Part shown: positions 53,097-64,000 of the stretch, one piece after another
Numbering within the stretch: the first letter of the stretch is position 1
How the letters are laid out: each line of letters opens with the position of its first letter
From: Mayamaea pseudoterrestris
Taxonomy: Eukaryota; Bacillariophyta; Bacillariophyceae; Sellaphorales; Sellaphoraceae
DNA length: 64,000 bases
NCBI GenBank assembly: GCA_027923505.1
Contig: BROI01000036.1
Span: 62,001 to 126,000, forward strand
Direction: 5' to 3'
The notes under the pieces: generated by a model
Told to the model about the DNA's origin: nothing
What the model saw: only the letters and a program-made list of their open reading frames with translations
Databases searched by the model: none
Position numbers and translations under genes: made by a program

Positions 53097-55556
53097 ATGA
53101 CATCCGTCGTGAGTCTGACTGGCGCTTCCACCACGGATCCAATCGTTCATCATCATCCTTCATCTGCATCTACCGCAGCATCGGGAGCTCCCACTGGCTT
53201 GACCGTGCAGCCCGGAGTCGTCATGGATGCTGCAAGTCACTCTCACGATCATTCCCATTCTCACGCTCATCATGGAGCAGCCGCTTGTTCGTTGCATTCT
53301 CCCAGCAGCCTGCAGCGTCCATTGGTGTCACTCAACGTTCCCGTGGCGCAACTCATTCAAGACTACGATCCGACCAAGCCGCAGGAACTCTTTCACATTT
53401 TGCAGTATCTAGTGAAAATGGGATCCTATCAATTGTTTCACGAAATTGTCGTCGAGTTTGACAGCAAGTATAGTTCGAGTCAAGCGAATAGTGGCAGCAG
53501 CAATAGCAAACTGTACGACTTGCTGCAGATTCGCGATGACCATGGACATTCGCTGCTGCACTGGGCGGCCAAGCGATCCGATGAAGTTCAGTTTGTCGAG
53601 TACTTGGCGGAGCAGCTATTGAGTAGTGGAAAGGGCAAGTCGCTCAAGCATGCTGCAGCCGCAGTCGAGCAAGACAAAGACAGTAGCGTCAAGGATCCGT
53701 TGCATCCGTCACTGTGGATAGACACGGAAACAGGCATGACGCCCCTGCATTGGGCCTGCACGGAACCAAACAATCTCAAAATTGTGCAAATCTTGCTGCA
53801 CGCAACGGCTGCAAGTAAAGCATCATCATCAACACCATCCACTAGTACTACATCAATTTCACCATGGCTCGACGCCCGCGACGCGACGGGATGCACGCCG
53901 CTGCTCATGGCGGCCCAGCAGGGACACGTGGAAGTGTGCGCGCTGCTGCTGCAGCGCGGCGCCCACTTTGGCGCCACGGATTCGTCCAAGGATTCCGCCA
54001 CGCACTGGGCCGCCTACAAGGGAAGCTTGCCGGTGCTGGGGTTGCTGTGCTACTACGAACAAGTCAAGACACGTGGTGGTAACAGTAACGACATGGACTT
54101 TAATAGCAGCAATTCCATGCTTTGCGCGCCCGATGCGTACGGACAAACGCCGCTGCACTTGGCGGCGCTGCGAGGACACGCCAGTGTTTGTCGATACATT
54201 ATTCAGCGAGTGGTGGGAACGTCAAGTAATGCAGGCGCCATTTCAACTAGCAAGACGGCTGCTGCCACGAGCAAGCGGCGTCGGCGTCAAGCGGCCCGCG
54301 AGTTGCTCGGTTTAAAGGACAAGAATGGACGAACGCCGCTCGAGCTTGCCGTACACAAGAACCAGCACGCCGTGGCAACAGTGATGCGCAAGCAAATGGC
54401 TTGGCTTGGAGTAGTGAATCAAACGAACGACAACAGCAGTCATGTTGGTGTAAGTAGCAAGACGGCCAAGCTGAATACCATGAGGCATCGACTCGTCAAG
54501 ACGATGCGCGCCACTCTGTTTAGTCTCTTGCGCCTCAATACCTGGAAACGTTGGTTGGGCTTGCCAACGTCGAACGGCAGTGACAACGACGTTGGCGACG
54601 ATTACGATGTTTCATGGGTCGACGATGAGGCTCCGCAGTTTCCCTTTTACTACGTCAAGGCGCAAGTGGTGTTTAACTTGGTCTTTTACTTTTACGTGCT
54701 TTGCCCGCTGCTGGATCCAGGCGCGGGTGTACTTTGGGACTACATGGGACTGCAAATTGTCACGTTGGTGCTTTACGCCATTACATTCTACACCTTGTAC
54801 AAGACACATACGACGAATCCTGGTCGACTCACGGCGGCGGACGATGCAACGACGCAGTACTGGCGCAAAATGTACGAGCAAACGCTGGAGGGCTGCGCAA
54901 CGACAGATGATGGTAGTCAACAATCAGCAACGAACCATATGAACAACCTTTGTCACACGTGCCACATTGTCAAGCCACCTCGAAGCAAGCATGATCGTTA
55001 TACTCATGCTTGCGTACTCTTGTTTGACCATCACTGTCCCTTTGTCGGAAACACCGTCGGTTTGTACAATTACAAGTGGTTCTACCTCTTTTTGGTAAGC
55101 TTTACGGTTTACTGCACTTTTCTGCTCATTCTCTTGGGCATTTACTGTCATCGACAAGCACACTTGCCGCTGACGATACTGCTCATTGGCTTGTACCTTG
55201 GACTGCACGGGCTGGTGACGGCCGGCATGTGGATCTACCATACGCAGCTAACGATTATGAACTTGACGACGAATGAGCACATCAATCTGCAGCGATACGA
55301 GTACTTTTGGTCAAGTCGGGAGGCGGAGAGTGGTGTATCTCTTGCAGGTGCTGGCCGAAAGTTCCACAATCCATGGAACAAGGGATGGCTTGCCAATTTT
55401 CTGGACCGATGGGAGCCGACGAAGAACTGCTACATGCTGCATAGCAGAACGGCGCCGCAGTTGGGCCTATCGAGCTTGGAGATGCAAAATTTACTGGGTA
55501 GCTTTGATCAACATGACTTGCGCCGTACCGGTGCTTTGGACAATCATGTCGTGTAA
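53097..55556 (+). CDS. Ankyrin-repeat DHHC palmitoyltransferase
   Basis: Protein S-acyltransferase of the ZDHHC13/17 (Akr1/Hip14) type, acting on Golgi or endosomal membranes. 819 residues, no intron, ATG at 53097. A His-rich N-terminus (SHDHSHSHAHH) precedes ankyrin repeats from about 135 to 450: HSLLHWAAKRS, MTPLHWACTEPN, CTPLLMAAQQGH, DSATHWAAYKGS, QTPLHLAALRGH and RTPLELAVHKNQ. Two membrane segments follow (~521-563). The zinc/catalytic domain is at about 618-668 with CHTCHIVKPPRSKHD and DHHCPFVGNTVG, catalytic Cys647. Two more membrane segments (~663-720) and the FHNPWNKGWLANF segment end the conserved part. Ankyrin repeats normally select substrates. Four rather than six clear membrane segments are seen. 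Confidence 0.93.
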   Translation: MTSVVSLTGASTTDPIVHHHPSSASTAASGAPTGLTVQPGVVMDAASHSHDHSHSHAHHGAAACSLHSPSSLQRPLVSLNVPVAQLIQDYDPTKPQELFHILQYLVKMGSYQLFHEIVVEFDSKYSSSQANSGSSNSKLYDLLQIRDDHGHSLLHWAAKRSDEVQFVEYLAEQLLSSGKGKSLKHAAAAVEQDKDSSVKDPLHPSLWIDTETGMTPLHWACTEPNNLKIVQILLHATAASKASSSTPSTSTTSISPWLDARDATGCTPLLMAAQQGHVEVCALLLQRGAHFGATDSSKDSATHWAAYKGSLPVLGLLCYYEQVKTRGGNSNDMDFNSSNSMLCAPDAYGQTPLHLAALRGHASVCRYIIQRVVGTSSNAGAISTSKTAAATSKRRRRQAARELLGLKDKNGRTPLELAVHKNQHAVATVMRKQMAWLGVVNQTNDNSSHVGVSSKTAKLNTMRHRLVKTMRATLFSLLRLNTWKRWLGLPTSNGSDNDVGDDYDVSWVDDEAPQFPFYYVKAQVVFNLVFYFYVLCPLLDPGAGVLWDYMGLQIVTLVLYAITFYTLYKTHTTNPGRLTAADDATTQYWRKMYEQTLEGCATTDDGSQQSATNHMNNLCHTCHIVKPPRSKHDRYTHACVLLFDHHCPFVGNTVGLYNYKWFYLFLVSFTVYCTFLLILLGIYCHRQAHLPLTILLIGLYLGLHGLVTAGMWIYHTQLTIMNLTTNEHINLQRYEYFWSSREAESGVSLAGAGRKFHNPWNKGWLANFLDRWEPTKNCYMLHSRTAPQLGLSSLEMQNLLGSFDQHDLRRTGALDNHVV

Positions 55557-56647
55557 TGCGTCCGCTTGGCCGGAAGATCCAAGTTTTGGGCTCACTACGA
55601 GTATAATTACGAGATTCTTGCTCACCAAAGCTGCGACTAGATGTTATTGACAAAGGCTCGGACCAATATGTAAATAGCACAGATTTATCATTCTACGGTA
55701 GGCTGCAATGCTGCAATCAGTTCGATCACCGCACGCGGCCAAATAACCACCTGGATTGAGAGGCGGCAAATAGGGTCATCATCGAATCAAGCTACTCGTA
55801 GGTGTCAGGCGCGGACCTTGGCACAGAGGGTCCCACGTAGCAAACCTCTTGCCAGAGAAAGATGATGATGTCAAAAGTAATTGTTGTCCCGACAATGCGG
55901 AAAAGAATTTTACCATTCCTTGTTCTACGAAAGTAACGAGAAGGGACATGAGTGATGCAGAGCGCGGAGTGCCAATGGGTTGTTCGAAGAAGCGGTATGT
56001 AGATCATGAACTCATTGATGATTTAATGGTGATGCCAGCGGCGTTCGCGCACAAGTACAGAAATTGGTCGGCAGGCTCAATTTATACTGCCTCCAATCTT
56101 TGAAACAGCTTTAAAATCGGATCGTATAGCCACCACGATCAATGGGCTTCGCGCTTGTTGCATACTGCGTTCGCGTTGATGACAGTATTACTTGCGTATC
56201 GGGCTGATCGGACGTCACGGGCCTTTAAAGAAGTGTCACATCATTAACTCTGTGATCTCAAAAATACATCGGCGCACATAATCTCGGCAAACTATCTTTG
56301 AAAGTTTAACTCCGCCAGCATGCCACCTATCTCCAACAGTAAATCTACCGATAGCTATGCCGACCTGCATCGCTTGCAAAGCGCATTGACGATGGTGAAC
56401 GTGTATGCACCTGCCTCACTAACAATTGGTAGTATAACCGGCACAGGTCGATACAATGAGATCCAAGGTCAGTCATCAATCAAGGCGACAATCTTACGCG
56501 TCTTAACCGAAGCGCTTGATGAGCTCAACTCAGACGGTAATGAGGAATATACTACAGATTAATGCTGATCTGCTTGATTCAAAGATCATTGCTAGCTATA
56601 GACTGACGTTAACTATTTTATGTAATAACAGGAGCTACACTAGGTGC
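55557..56647. other. 1.1-kb convergent intergenic region with short ORFs
   Basis: Lies between the 3' ends of the DHHC and channel genes. Two short plus-strand open frames (55849-56103, and 56320-56562 listed separately) have no recognised family. Nothing else is seen. Confidence 0.35.
56320..56562 (+). CDS. Possible 80-aa hypothetical protein
   Basis: ATG at 56320 opens 80 codons. The sequence is mixed polar with a predicted helix (KATILRVLTEALDEL) and an acidic end. No domain is recognised, and no intron or promoter signal supports it. It may be a chance frame. Confidence 0.2.
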   Translation: MPPISNSKSTDSYADLHRLQSALTMVNVYAPASLTIGSITGTGRYNEIQGQSSIKATILRVLTEALDELNSDGNEEYTTD

Positions 56648-59398
56648 TTAAACATTTTCGCGCGGGCGCTTCAACTCGTCTTCGCCGAACAACAACGCAT
56701 TATCGTCATCATAATGCTTGGCCTCATCGTCGTCGACACGCAACACTGCATCATTCTCGTCAAGAAGGAGCGCCTCGCTACTTTCAAAGAATCCAGATCC
56801 TTGCGTTTCGGATCCTCTCGCTGTATGATAGGATGCTTCGGCGGGAAAAAGGTCAACACTCGTGGCATCGCCAACGACTGTATCCGAGCCTTGCGCTTCC
56901 TCATCACTGTCCTCGCCCTCACCGCGACGATACGGCATGGGTTTGCGTTCATCCTCGCTGGCCTTCAAGCATGGTTGAGCATAGGCGAGGCTCTCCAATG
57001 TATCGTTGCCATCACCCTTAAGCTCGCCTCGCTTCTCGTCAAACTCGGCAGCCGTCTCGAGCGAAACGTTCATGAGAGGGCCAGCTACGTTTTTACGCAG
57101 CTGGTGATGGGCAATCATTGTGCCGACTAGCGCGACAATGGCAGTAAAGATGGCTGGACCACCTGCTTCCTGTGATTGCGAAAAAGAAACGGTTTAAGAA
57201 GTTGTTACTAGAATGCGAAACACAGCATTCAATCTTCGGCGGAACTTACCTTCAAACCAAGATAGGCACACATAATAAACTCGGCCATGTACAAGCACAC
57301 TAGAATGAAAGCGGATATCTTCTCCCAGATCAATCCACCGGTCTCAAACTCTTGCGAGTAAACGTGCAAGCACTGATGCTTCCAGACCAAGTACCAAATT
57401 CCAAAGTAAACGGCCGCAAAGACTTCCAAGATGGGGACAATGGCCATGTACGTAAACGTCAACAAGAAGATGAAAATGATGGCGGGAACCTTCTTTCCAA
57501 ACTCAATCGACTGTGGCTTCTTTCTCTCATCCAGCATTCGCTGTGTCTGCGACGGCTCTGGTCGAATGCACTTCATAATAGCGTCCTTCACCCAGTACGT
57601 CGCCTGCGAAAGCTCGAGTCCGTAGTACAAGAAGGAGCCAGTGATGACAAGATTCACAAAGAAGGTTGTTGCACCCGGCAATGCCGCAGCCAGCAGGGTT
57701 GCAATCGAACTGGGATTCTCAAACAAAGCATTCAACTGATTGAAGGCGCTTCCTCCAATAATAATCAGCCACAAGTTGGCAAACTGAAAGATTTGATACC
57801 AAAACAACGCATAGGCGTCGACTTGCGCCATGCTCTTTTCGTGAATGAATTTCAGGGCGCACATCTCAAGCGCCTTGTAGAGCAGCGCCATGAAAACCTG
57901 CAAAAGAATGACTGGCAGCAAACCACTGATCAAACCGTAGTAGAATGAGTTGGGATCCAAGGGAGGAATGCCGATCGTCTGCAAAAGCGAGTTTAGATTG
58001 GAAAGTCCACTAACAACCGCCATCGGGAAGCTCCAAACTTCGAGAATGAAACGATGTTGGGGATCAGTTAGTAAGGTTGCGTGCCGACAATCATGAGTAT
58101 ATCAGCCGCGTATACTTACACAACGCAAGAACAATCCACATTCCAGCCGCCAGGGTTCGATAGAGTCCTTGCTTCTTGACAGGGAACGGAATATTCTCCC
58201 AATGAATATCTTTAGGAACCGGCGCATTGTCGCAGTCCAAAAAGTTGACCTTCTCCGACAGCTCGCACTGAACTGCTTCCTGCTTGGCTCGCATGCTACG
58301 AAAGGTGACAAAGGCTGTCGACACAGGCAATGGTGCGCTATCATCTTGTTCGGTCTGAGAGTCTTGATCCGTTAAGTCAACGCTCTTCGATTCATTGTTG
58401 CCTCTCTGTGAGCCCTTGAATGAGACTCTGCTCGATCCTTGCGCCGCAAGCTCGTTGTTTTTATCAGCAAGCGCGATGGCCTTGGCGCGTTCCTCGTCAA
58501 TCTCACGATTCAATCTCTCGATTTCGCCTTCGTAAAATGGCACCGCCTCGACTTTTGTGCCACCGAGTCCACACATTTTCGCGCCTTGCTTGGCCTTTGG
58601 TGCTGGCTTGTTTGGCTTGGCGTGAATGTGCGCCGTCGCCTTTTCCAGCTCTTCAATCGCTGTCTGCCGCTCCTTCACCAGCGCATCCAAAACCTTGGTG
58701 TCTTGAACGACATAGACTTGGCGGATATCGCCCGGGAAGAGTCGCTCCATGTATGCTCGCAGACGATGATTCGACTGCAAGTGCGACGGCACGTTTTCAA
58801 TGATGGCGGCGTATCTGTAGTCATCGTCAGTGCCCTCCATGCCGTGCACCAAGTAGTGGAGGCGGCGAGGAGCATACTCGTTCTTCCACTCGCTGTAAAG
58901 CAAGTGCATGGTATACGCGCAAAAGGCACTGAATGCAATCGCCGATGCCCACAACCTGTTACCGGCTTGCTCAATCGTCGCCGCGGTGATGCTGTTGAAC
59001 TCCTCCGTATCAGGTCCAGTTCGCGTGCCTGTCGCATAAATCGGAATCAAGAAAATGACACCAACGATACTGCCAAACACTGCGACGCGAAACCCGAGGC
59101 GAAGCATGCGACAAAACATGTACATGTCGAGGCCCATGCAGCGCAACGCTTCGTCGTTGTCGATGCGGTAGGCTGCCAATGCCAACCCCCACCAAGCGTT
59201 CCCCTCGTACGGCGGAGGAGATCGATGAGCCACGCGATGCTGCCGCGTTTCATACGGCATGTGATGGCCGTGCGACTTTTGGTAGCGACGCATCACAGTA
59301 AAAACGCAATGGAGAGCAAATCCAATCACCGAAGAGGTGACGAGGGTGGCCCACACACTCGACCATGGCACCACGGTCTTTGACGAAGAGGAAGACAT
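56648..59398 (-). CDS. TMEM63/OSCA/CSC1-type ion channel, copy A
   Basis: Member of the hyperosmolality- and stretch-gated calcium-permeable cation channel family. Three exons: 58120-59398, 57250-58037 and 56648-57169, with GT-AG introns of 82 and 80 nt (phases 1 and 0); 862 residues. ATG at 59396-59398 (MSSSSSKTVVPWS). Exon 1 holds three membrane segments and a long cytosolic loop with YVVQDTKVLDALVKERQTAI and STAFVTFRSMRAKQEAVQ, the family's RRM-like loop. Exon 2 holds the pore half (FANLWLIIIGGSAFNQ, LPGATTFFVNLVITGSFLY, YFGIWYLVWKHQCLHVY). Exon 3 carries the last segment and an acidic cytosolic tail with YRRGEGEDSDEE. It is followed upstream by a closely similar paralogue on the same strand. 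Confidence 0.88.
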
Positions 59399-59673
59399 GA
59401 TAGGATATGCCAAACTGCTTGCAGATTTGCAATTGTCGGCAGATTTGATTTTGTGGCGCACCTCGCTGGGATATTTCGCAAGGTGTATCTTCCCGCCGGA
59501 GCATCGAAGGCGAGACGAAGAGATTCTTTGCGAACTTCTCGTGTCGCAGTGTGATTGTGGCGAATTCGTTCCGACTCCAAACATGTGCCGCATACATACC
59601 GGTACAAACAGCCTCAGCTAGCATATTTGTGACTACGAAAGACAAATGACACAAACCAATGATATTACTAGCG

Positions 59674-62470
59674 TTACATGAAGTGACTCGTCGGAGTCTT
59701 GGATGCATCCTCCTCAAAGACAACTTCAGTACTGGCCTTTTCACCCTCCGAAACATCGTCGTGCGGTGAATCGGTAAAAGCGGGAGCTTCCTCGTCCGTT
59801 CCATCGCCCTTGCGCCGATAAGGCATGGGACCGCGCTCGTCCTCACTGGCTTTGAGACTTGGTTGGGCATATAAGAGCGACTCGACGGCTTGCGCCGATG
59901 AGGCGGCATCTGCTTCACTCAGCGCCAGCTCCCCTTCCTCCGTGTCAATTTTGGCAGCAATGACCAGGGACAAATTCTTCAGCGGTCCGGCAATGTTTCG
60001 ACGGAGCTGGTAGTGCGTGAGGAGTGTGCCAATCACCGTGACCACCAGCGTAAAAATAGCTGGACCTGGAGCTTCCTGCAAGTTTATAGTAATATATAAG
60101 GATGCATAAGTTGCTAGTTCGACATTCTGCCACCATTTGCTTTCCCTCACTTACCTTTAATCCCAAATACGCGCACAAGATGAATTCAGCCATGTACACG
60201 CATGCCATAAAGAAGCTTGAAAGCGTCTCCCATATCAAACCCCCTCCTTCAAACTCTTGCGCGTAAACGTGCAGACACTGATGCTTCCACACTAGGTACC
60301 ATCCACCAAAATACACCATGGCAAAAATTTCCATGAGCGGAACAATCGGCATGTAAATCAGCCTGCAAAACAAGAGGGGACGGCGAGAAGTGAGCCATTG
60401 GATACAGAGAAACCCCTCGTAGCTTCACTCGTTTTCGTTCACTCCATTCCATGAAATACTCACGTTACCATGACAATAAAGACCACGGGAGGTAGTGTTT
60501 TGCCCCAAGCAATCGACGGTGGTTGGAGCTTGGCGTCAAGCATGCGTTGCGTCTGTGCTGGCTCCGACGTGATCATGCCAATGATCTTGTTGACAATGTA
60601 CGGCACAAACTGCGACAACTCCAGTCCAAACGCCAAAAAGGAACCCATGATAATCAAGTTCACAAAGAACGTACTCGCACCCGGCAACGACTTGGCCAGT
60701 ATGGTCGCAATCGAAGAAGGGTCTTCCAGGATTGCGTGAAGTTGATTGAAGGCACTGCCACCAATGAGAATCAACCACAAGTTGGCAAACTGGTAAATCT
60801 GGTGCCAGAAGAATGTATAGGAATCAACCTTTCCCATGCTTTTGACTCGCACCAGCCTCTTGGCGCATCCTTCAATCGACATGTACAAGACCATCATCAA
60901 AATTTGCAAAAAGACAACCGGCAAAATACCACTGATAATGCCGTAGTAAAACGTGTTGGCGTTGAGCGTTGGAAGCTTGAAGGTTGTCAGGAGCGAATTC
61001 AAGTTGGCCAATCCTGTGACGAACAAGACAGGCAAGGCCCAAACTGAAACGAATGGCCAGTACAGATGAGTGAATGAGTTGAGATTCGTGCGTCAAACCA
61101 TGAATTCATTGACAGTGCACCGGTACGTTTTACTCACACACTGCGCCGGTAATCCAAAAGGCTGCGGCAAGCATGGCGGCGTAGCGCTGTCTCGTGACTG
61201 ACACGGGCACGTTTCTCCACAAAATGCCGTTTGGAATGGGGGCATTTTCGCAGTCCATATTGTCCACCTTGCCCGACAGTTCGCACTGCACGGCCGTTTG
61301 CTTGGCGCGCAGACTCGTAAATGTGACAAAGGCGGTGGCGGCTTGACGATCCTGCTTGGACTGGTCGGTGGAAATGTCTGGATCGCTCTTGGTCATGTCT
61401 GGGTCGCTCATGGAGTGGTACTTAGTGTCGGGTTGCTGCTGCTTGATCGAGTCGCCTAGGGCCACCTTCTCATTGGCTGCAGTGGCAGCATCTCGGTCCG
61501 CCTGCTCATGTATCATGGCTCGCTTTGCGTCAATCTCCTTGTTCAAACGATCGATTTCGCTATTCAAATAATGAATGGCATCCACCTTGGGTCCTCCAAG
61601 TAGTCCAAAGAGCTTGGCGTTTTCCTTCATTTGCGGCGCCGGCTTGGTTGGCTTGGCCTTGGTAAAGGCAATGGCCTTTTCGAGCGCTTCAATCTTGGTT
61701 TGACGCTCCTCGATCAACTTGTCAAGCTCGGTCGTATTTTGAACAACGTATACAGACTTGACTTGCTTCGGAAACAATTGATCCAAATAGGAATGAAGTT
61801 TAGCATTGGATCGCAAGGCGACTGGAACACTTTCCAGCATGACCGAGTAGCGATAATCCTTGGGCGTATTGACATCTCCAGTCGCCAGGAACTGGCTCCG
61901 CAGCGGCGCGTAAACGTCGCGCCACTCCAAATACAGGGATCGCATCGTAAACGCCATGAATAGCAAAAACGCCAAGGCTGTCGCCCAAAGTCTTGCACTC
62001 TGCTGCTCCACGCTGGCAATGGTAATGACGTTGAACTGCTCGGTGGCGGCACCCGTCGCCTTGCCCGTTCCATACACAATCATGAGCAAAACTCCCAGTA
62101 TACTTCCAAAGGTTGACATGCGAAATCCAAGGCGCAGCAAACGCGTAAACATGAAGCAGTCCAAGCCCATGAATTTCAACGCTTCGTCATCACTGATGCG
62201 AAAGGCTTCCACCGCCCATCCAAACCAGGCGCTTCCAGTAAAAGCAGGCGGACTCGTACTGGATCGAGTCAATAGTCGCTTCTCATATAGTGTCAAGTGA
62301 TTGCTCTTGGAGTGCTTGGAGCGCGTCATGGCGAAGAATACGTAAAAGACGAAACCGACGGCGAAGGAAATAATGAGCGTCACCCAAACGACGCTCCAGG
62401 GAACAATCACGTCAGCGTCTCCCGTCGTGGCGTCGTCCGTATTGGCGGCGCCGCCGCTATTATCAGACAT
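59674..62470 (-). CDS. TMEM63/OSCA/CSC1-type ion channel, copy B (tandem paralogue)
   Basis: Four exons: 61138-62470, 60464-61043, 60155-60362 and 59674-60075; introns 94, 101 and 79 nt; 840 residues. ATG at 62468-62470. Blocks match copy A in order: YVVQNTTELDKLIEERQTKI, ATAFVTFTSLRAKQTAVQ, FANLWLILIGGSAFNQ, LPGASTFFVNLIIMGSFL, YFGGWYLVWKHQCLHVY and YRRKGDGTDEEA. The first and last introns fall at the same residues and phases as in copy A. The middle intron (within MVT|LIYMPIVPL, phase 2) is absent from copy A. The tandem arrangement and shared introns show a local duplication followed by loss or gain of one intron. Long stretches of sequence have diverged, so the duplication is not recent. 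Confidence 0.88.
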
Positions 62471-63057
62471 GGTAATTAGTTGTCGTCGTCGACTGCAGTC
62501 GCTTCCAGTTTATCAAGAGGAGGTGCAGCTGCGAGAAAGTGTCAAGTTGCGGCTGCGGCCATGGATCCTTCGCCAACGGTGGATTCTCACGTCTTCCGTG
62601 AGACACTTTCACATTTTGAAAACGATCATGGATCTCATAGTGTAGAGCAGAGTGTACAATTGCGGAGAAACTATTTTGCAAAATTTGGTGGCTGTGCTAC
62701 ACAACCTGGCTCGCATACTAGCTATTCAGCAAATGCCAAATCTATTTCATATCTTGAGCTTGCAGTTCTGCGCGCATCAGCGACGTCAGCGTCTTTCGTT
62801 AGTACCTGAACAGCTCTATCAATGCTGAATGCACCTTTTTGCGACCTGATTTCGTGTGTTGAACAAGACATGGAATGCCGTATATGGGTCAGGGAACCGG
62901 AAGACAGACAAACCGACCTCCATTTAAACCATCTACACTGTACTGCACTCGTTACACATAGAATAACGACAATCACAATTTATTCTATAACAAGCCAAAG
63001 TATGCAGTTGCTACGTCGCCTCACGCTTCACGGCAGCCGTAACAGCAAACGTTTGCA
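62471..63057. other. Intergenic region between two minus-strand genes
   Basis: 587 bases holding the promoter of channel copy B and the 3' end region of the next gene. A plus-strand open stretch (from ~62480) lacks an ATG at its start and has no family likeness. Confidence 0.4.
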
Positions 63058-63828
63058 TCAGCAAGCAACCGTCGTTAGTATGACGCGCTTTCGTTCCGCG
63101 TTTGGTTTTGGAGACTTTGGTCTTGAATGCAGTTTTTGGCGATTACTACTTGCTGGCAAATCTTTCTCTGAATAGTCGCCGTTCGTCTTGATGGTTTGGT
63201 CATTCGACGAAACTGGATCGTCCGTCTGCATGGCGACGACTGATAAAGGCGTTGCACCGGTCGTTGTCGCAATCGAATCATGCTCCTTCACAGCCAATGC
63301 ATCCGCGGTTCCCATGATGCTCGCATATACCAGAGAGCTTGCCGCACAGTTTCTATACTCTTGTGCAATATCGTTTGCATTCGCGTGACATTCTTGCGAC
63401 AAGTGCACCACGGTTCGAACGGAACGCTTGACCGTTTCGGATCGGTGACGGCGCTGCTTTTGCGACACATACTTTTCCAGTCCACGTCCATCTCCCATGG
63501 TGTTCCAAAGATACAAGTCTTGGGCATGTGAAAATGGATCAAATGCAAAATGACCGGTCACGCTTGTCGTCATGGAAATTGCCAATCGTTCCGCAGCGTC
63601 AAGCGTGTCCTCCATTTGCTGCACGCCCTTTGCTGCCGTTCTTCGAACGTCGCGCGTCTCTAGTTTGGCGTGGAGCTTAATGTTGCTGAACTCTGTCGGC
63701 GTAAAGTAGCGACAAGCCTTGTTTTCGTCGGACATATCGTCGAGGCAAGGAATGGTGTCGTCGATGCGGACGGAGCATTCGGGGCTAGCGAAGCTAACTA
63801 CGCTGCGATGAATTAAAGGCAATGTCAT
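63058..63828 (-). CDS. Uncharacterised protein of a stramenopile/diatom-type family
   Basis: 256 residues, no intron, first in-frame ATG 63826-63828. The pattern is CRYFTPTEFSNIKLHA near residue 40, MGDGRGLEKYVSQKQRRHR near 113, then a helix with VHLSQECHANANDIAQEYRN and SSLVYASIMGTADAL. The order YFTxxE, then RGLE, then an Arg-rich segment, then a helix with IAxxYRxxS and GxxDA recurs in a large diatom family that I recognise but cannot name; no function is known. The C-terminal ~50 residues are basic and disordered. Single gene at the window edge; the 172 bases beyond it hold nothing visible. Confidence 0.7.
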   Translation of the reverse strand: MTLPLIHRSVVSFASPECSVRIDDTIPCLDDMSDENKACRYFTPTEFSNIKLHAKLETRDVRRTAAKGVQQMEDTLDAAERLAISMTTSVTGHFAFDPFSHAQDLYLWNTMGDGRGLEKYVSQKQRRHRSETVKRSVRTVVHLSQECHANANDIAQEYRNCAASSLVYASIMGTADALAVKEHDSIATTTGATPLSVVAMQTDDPVSSNDQTIKTNGDYSEKDLPASSNRQKLHSRPKSPKPNAERKRVILTTVAC

Positions 63829-64000
63829 GGTATGAATCAATAAGCGACAAGCAAGCTATGTAACGGAAGTTAATGTTGATGGGTTTGATCAAGAGAATTG
63901 AAAGATTACCTTGACTCGTTCGCCTACTCGTGGAAGAAAGAGAAGACGAGATCAACTTGCCGCGTTCATCGGTGGCAGGACATTTCCATTGATATTCTTC

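Noticed and set aside
1-64000. tRNA, rRNA, CRISPR, transposons or virus-like elements
   Set aside because: No T-arm-like GGTTCGAATCC blocks, repeat-spacer arrays, reverse transcriptase, transposase, integrase or capsid sequences were noticed on either strand; a by-eye reading could miss a single tRNA.

Overview
The window looks like nuclear DNA of a photosynthetic stramenopile, most likely a diatom. The evidence is indirect. Protein genes are interrupted by short GT-AG introns of about 73-175 nt. Several predicted proteins match families I associate with diatoms: an ankyrin-type protein with long Gln tracts (23566-25598), a small protein with a YFTxxE start and a later RGLE block (63058-63828), an armadillo-like protein, a membrane guanylyl cyclase fused to a phosphodiesterase, and a signal peptide ending AAA|W on an RRM protein, which resembles a secondary-plastid targeting signal. 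No transposon, virus-like element, CRISPR array or RNA gene was recognised by eye.

Layout. 1-6.5 kb: 3' part of a giant IQ-repeat protein. 6.6-12.3 kb: homogentisate dioxygenase (-), then two membrane-anchored sulfotransferases (+). 12.7-20.3 kb: an LRR-like gene (-) divergent from the RNA polymerase II largest subunit (+). 20.8-27.4 kb: a plastid-type RRM protein, MenB (naphthoate synthase), an ankyrin protein and a lipid-droplet-type hydrolase. 27.7-35.3 kb: RAD52, a MAN1/Src1-like inner nuclear membrane protein, an unresolved multi-exon locus, and a fusion of an NAA80-like acetyltransferase with an ACTMAP-like protease. 35.7-46.1 kb: an eIF4G-type MIF4G/MA3 protein, an ARM-like protein, a Crinkler-type NTPase and a tandem P-loop kinase. 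46.6-55.6 kb: the cyclase-phosphodiesterase receptor and an ankyrin DHHC palmitoyltransferase. 56.6-63.8 kb: two tandem TMEM63/OSCA-type channel genes and the small lineage-type protein.

Most neighbours are unrelated housekeeping or signalling genes with short intergenic spaces and frequent head-to-head pairs, as in a compact unicellular algal genome. The most interesting gene is 33994-35292: its two halves resemble the two enzymes that in animals successively process and acetylate the actin N-terminus, so one polypeptide may carry out the whole maturation. Other points are an RPB1 that seems to lack the first clamp zinc site and has a CTD with Ala at nearly every seventh position, a secreted-looking Crinkler-type protein, and a duplicated nucleoside-kinase-like protein containing an in-frame intron without stops. 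Gene models were built by eye from splice motifs and family similarity, without any search.
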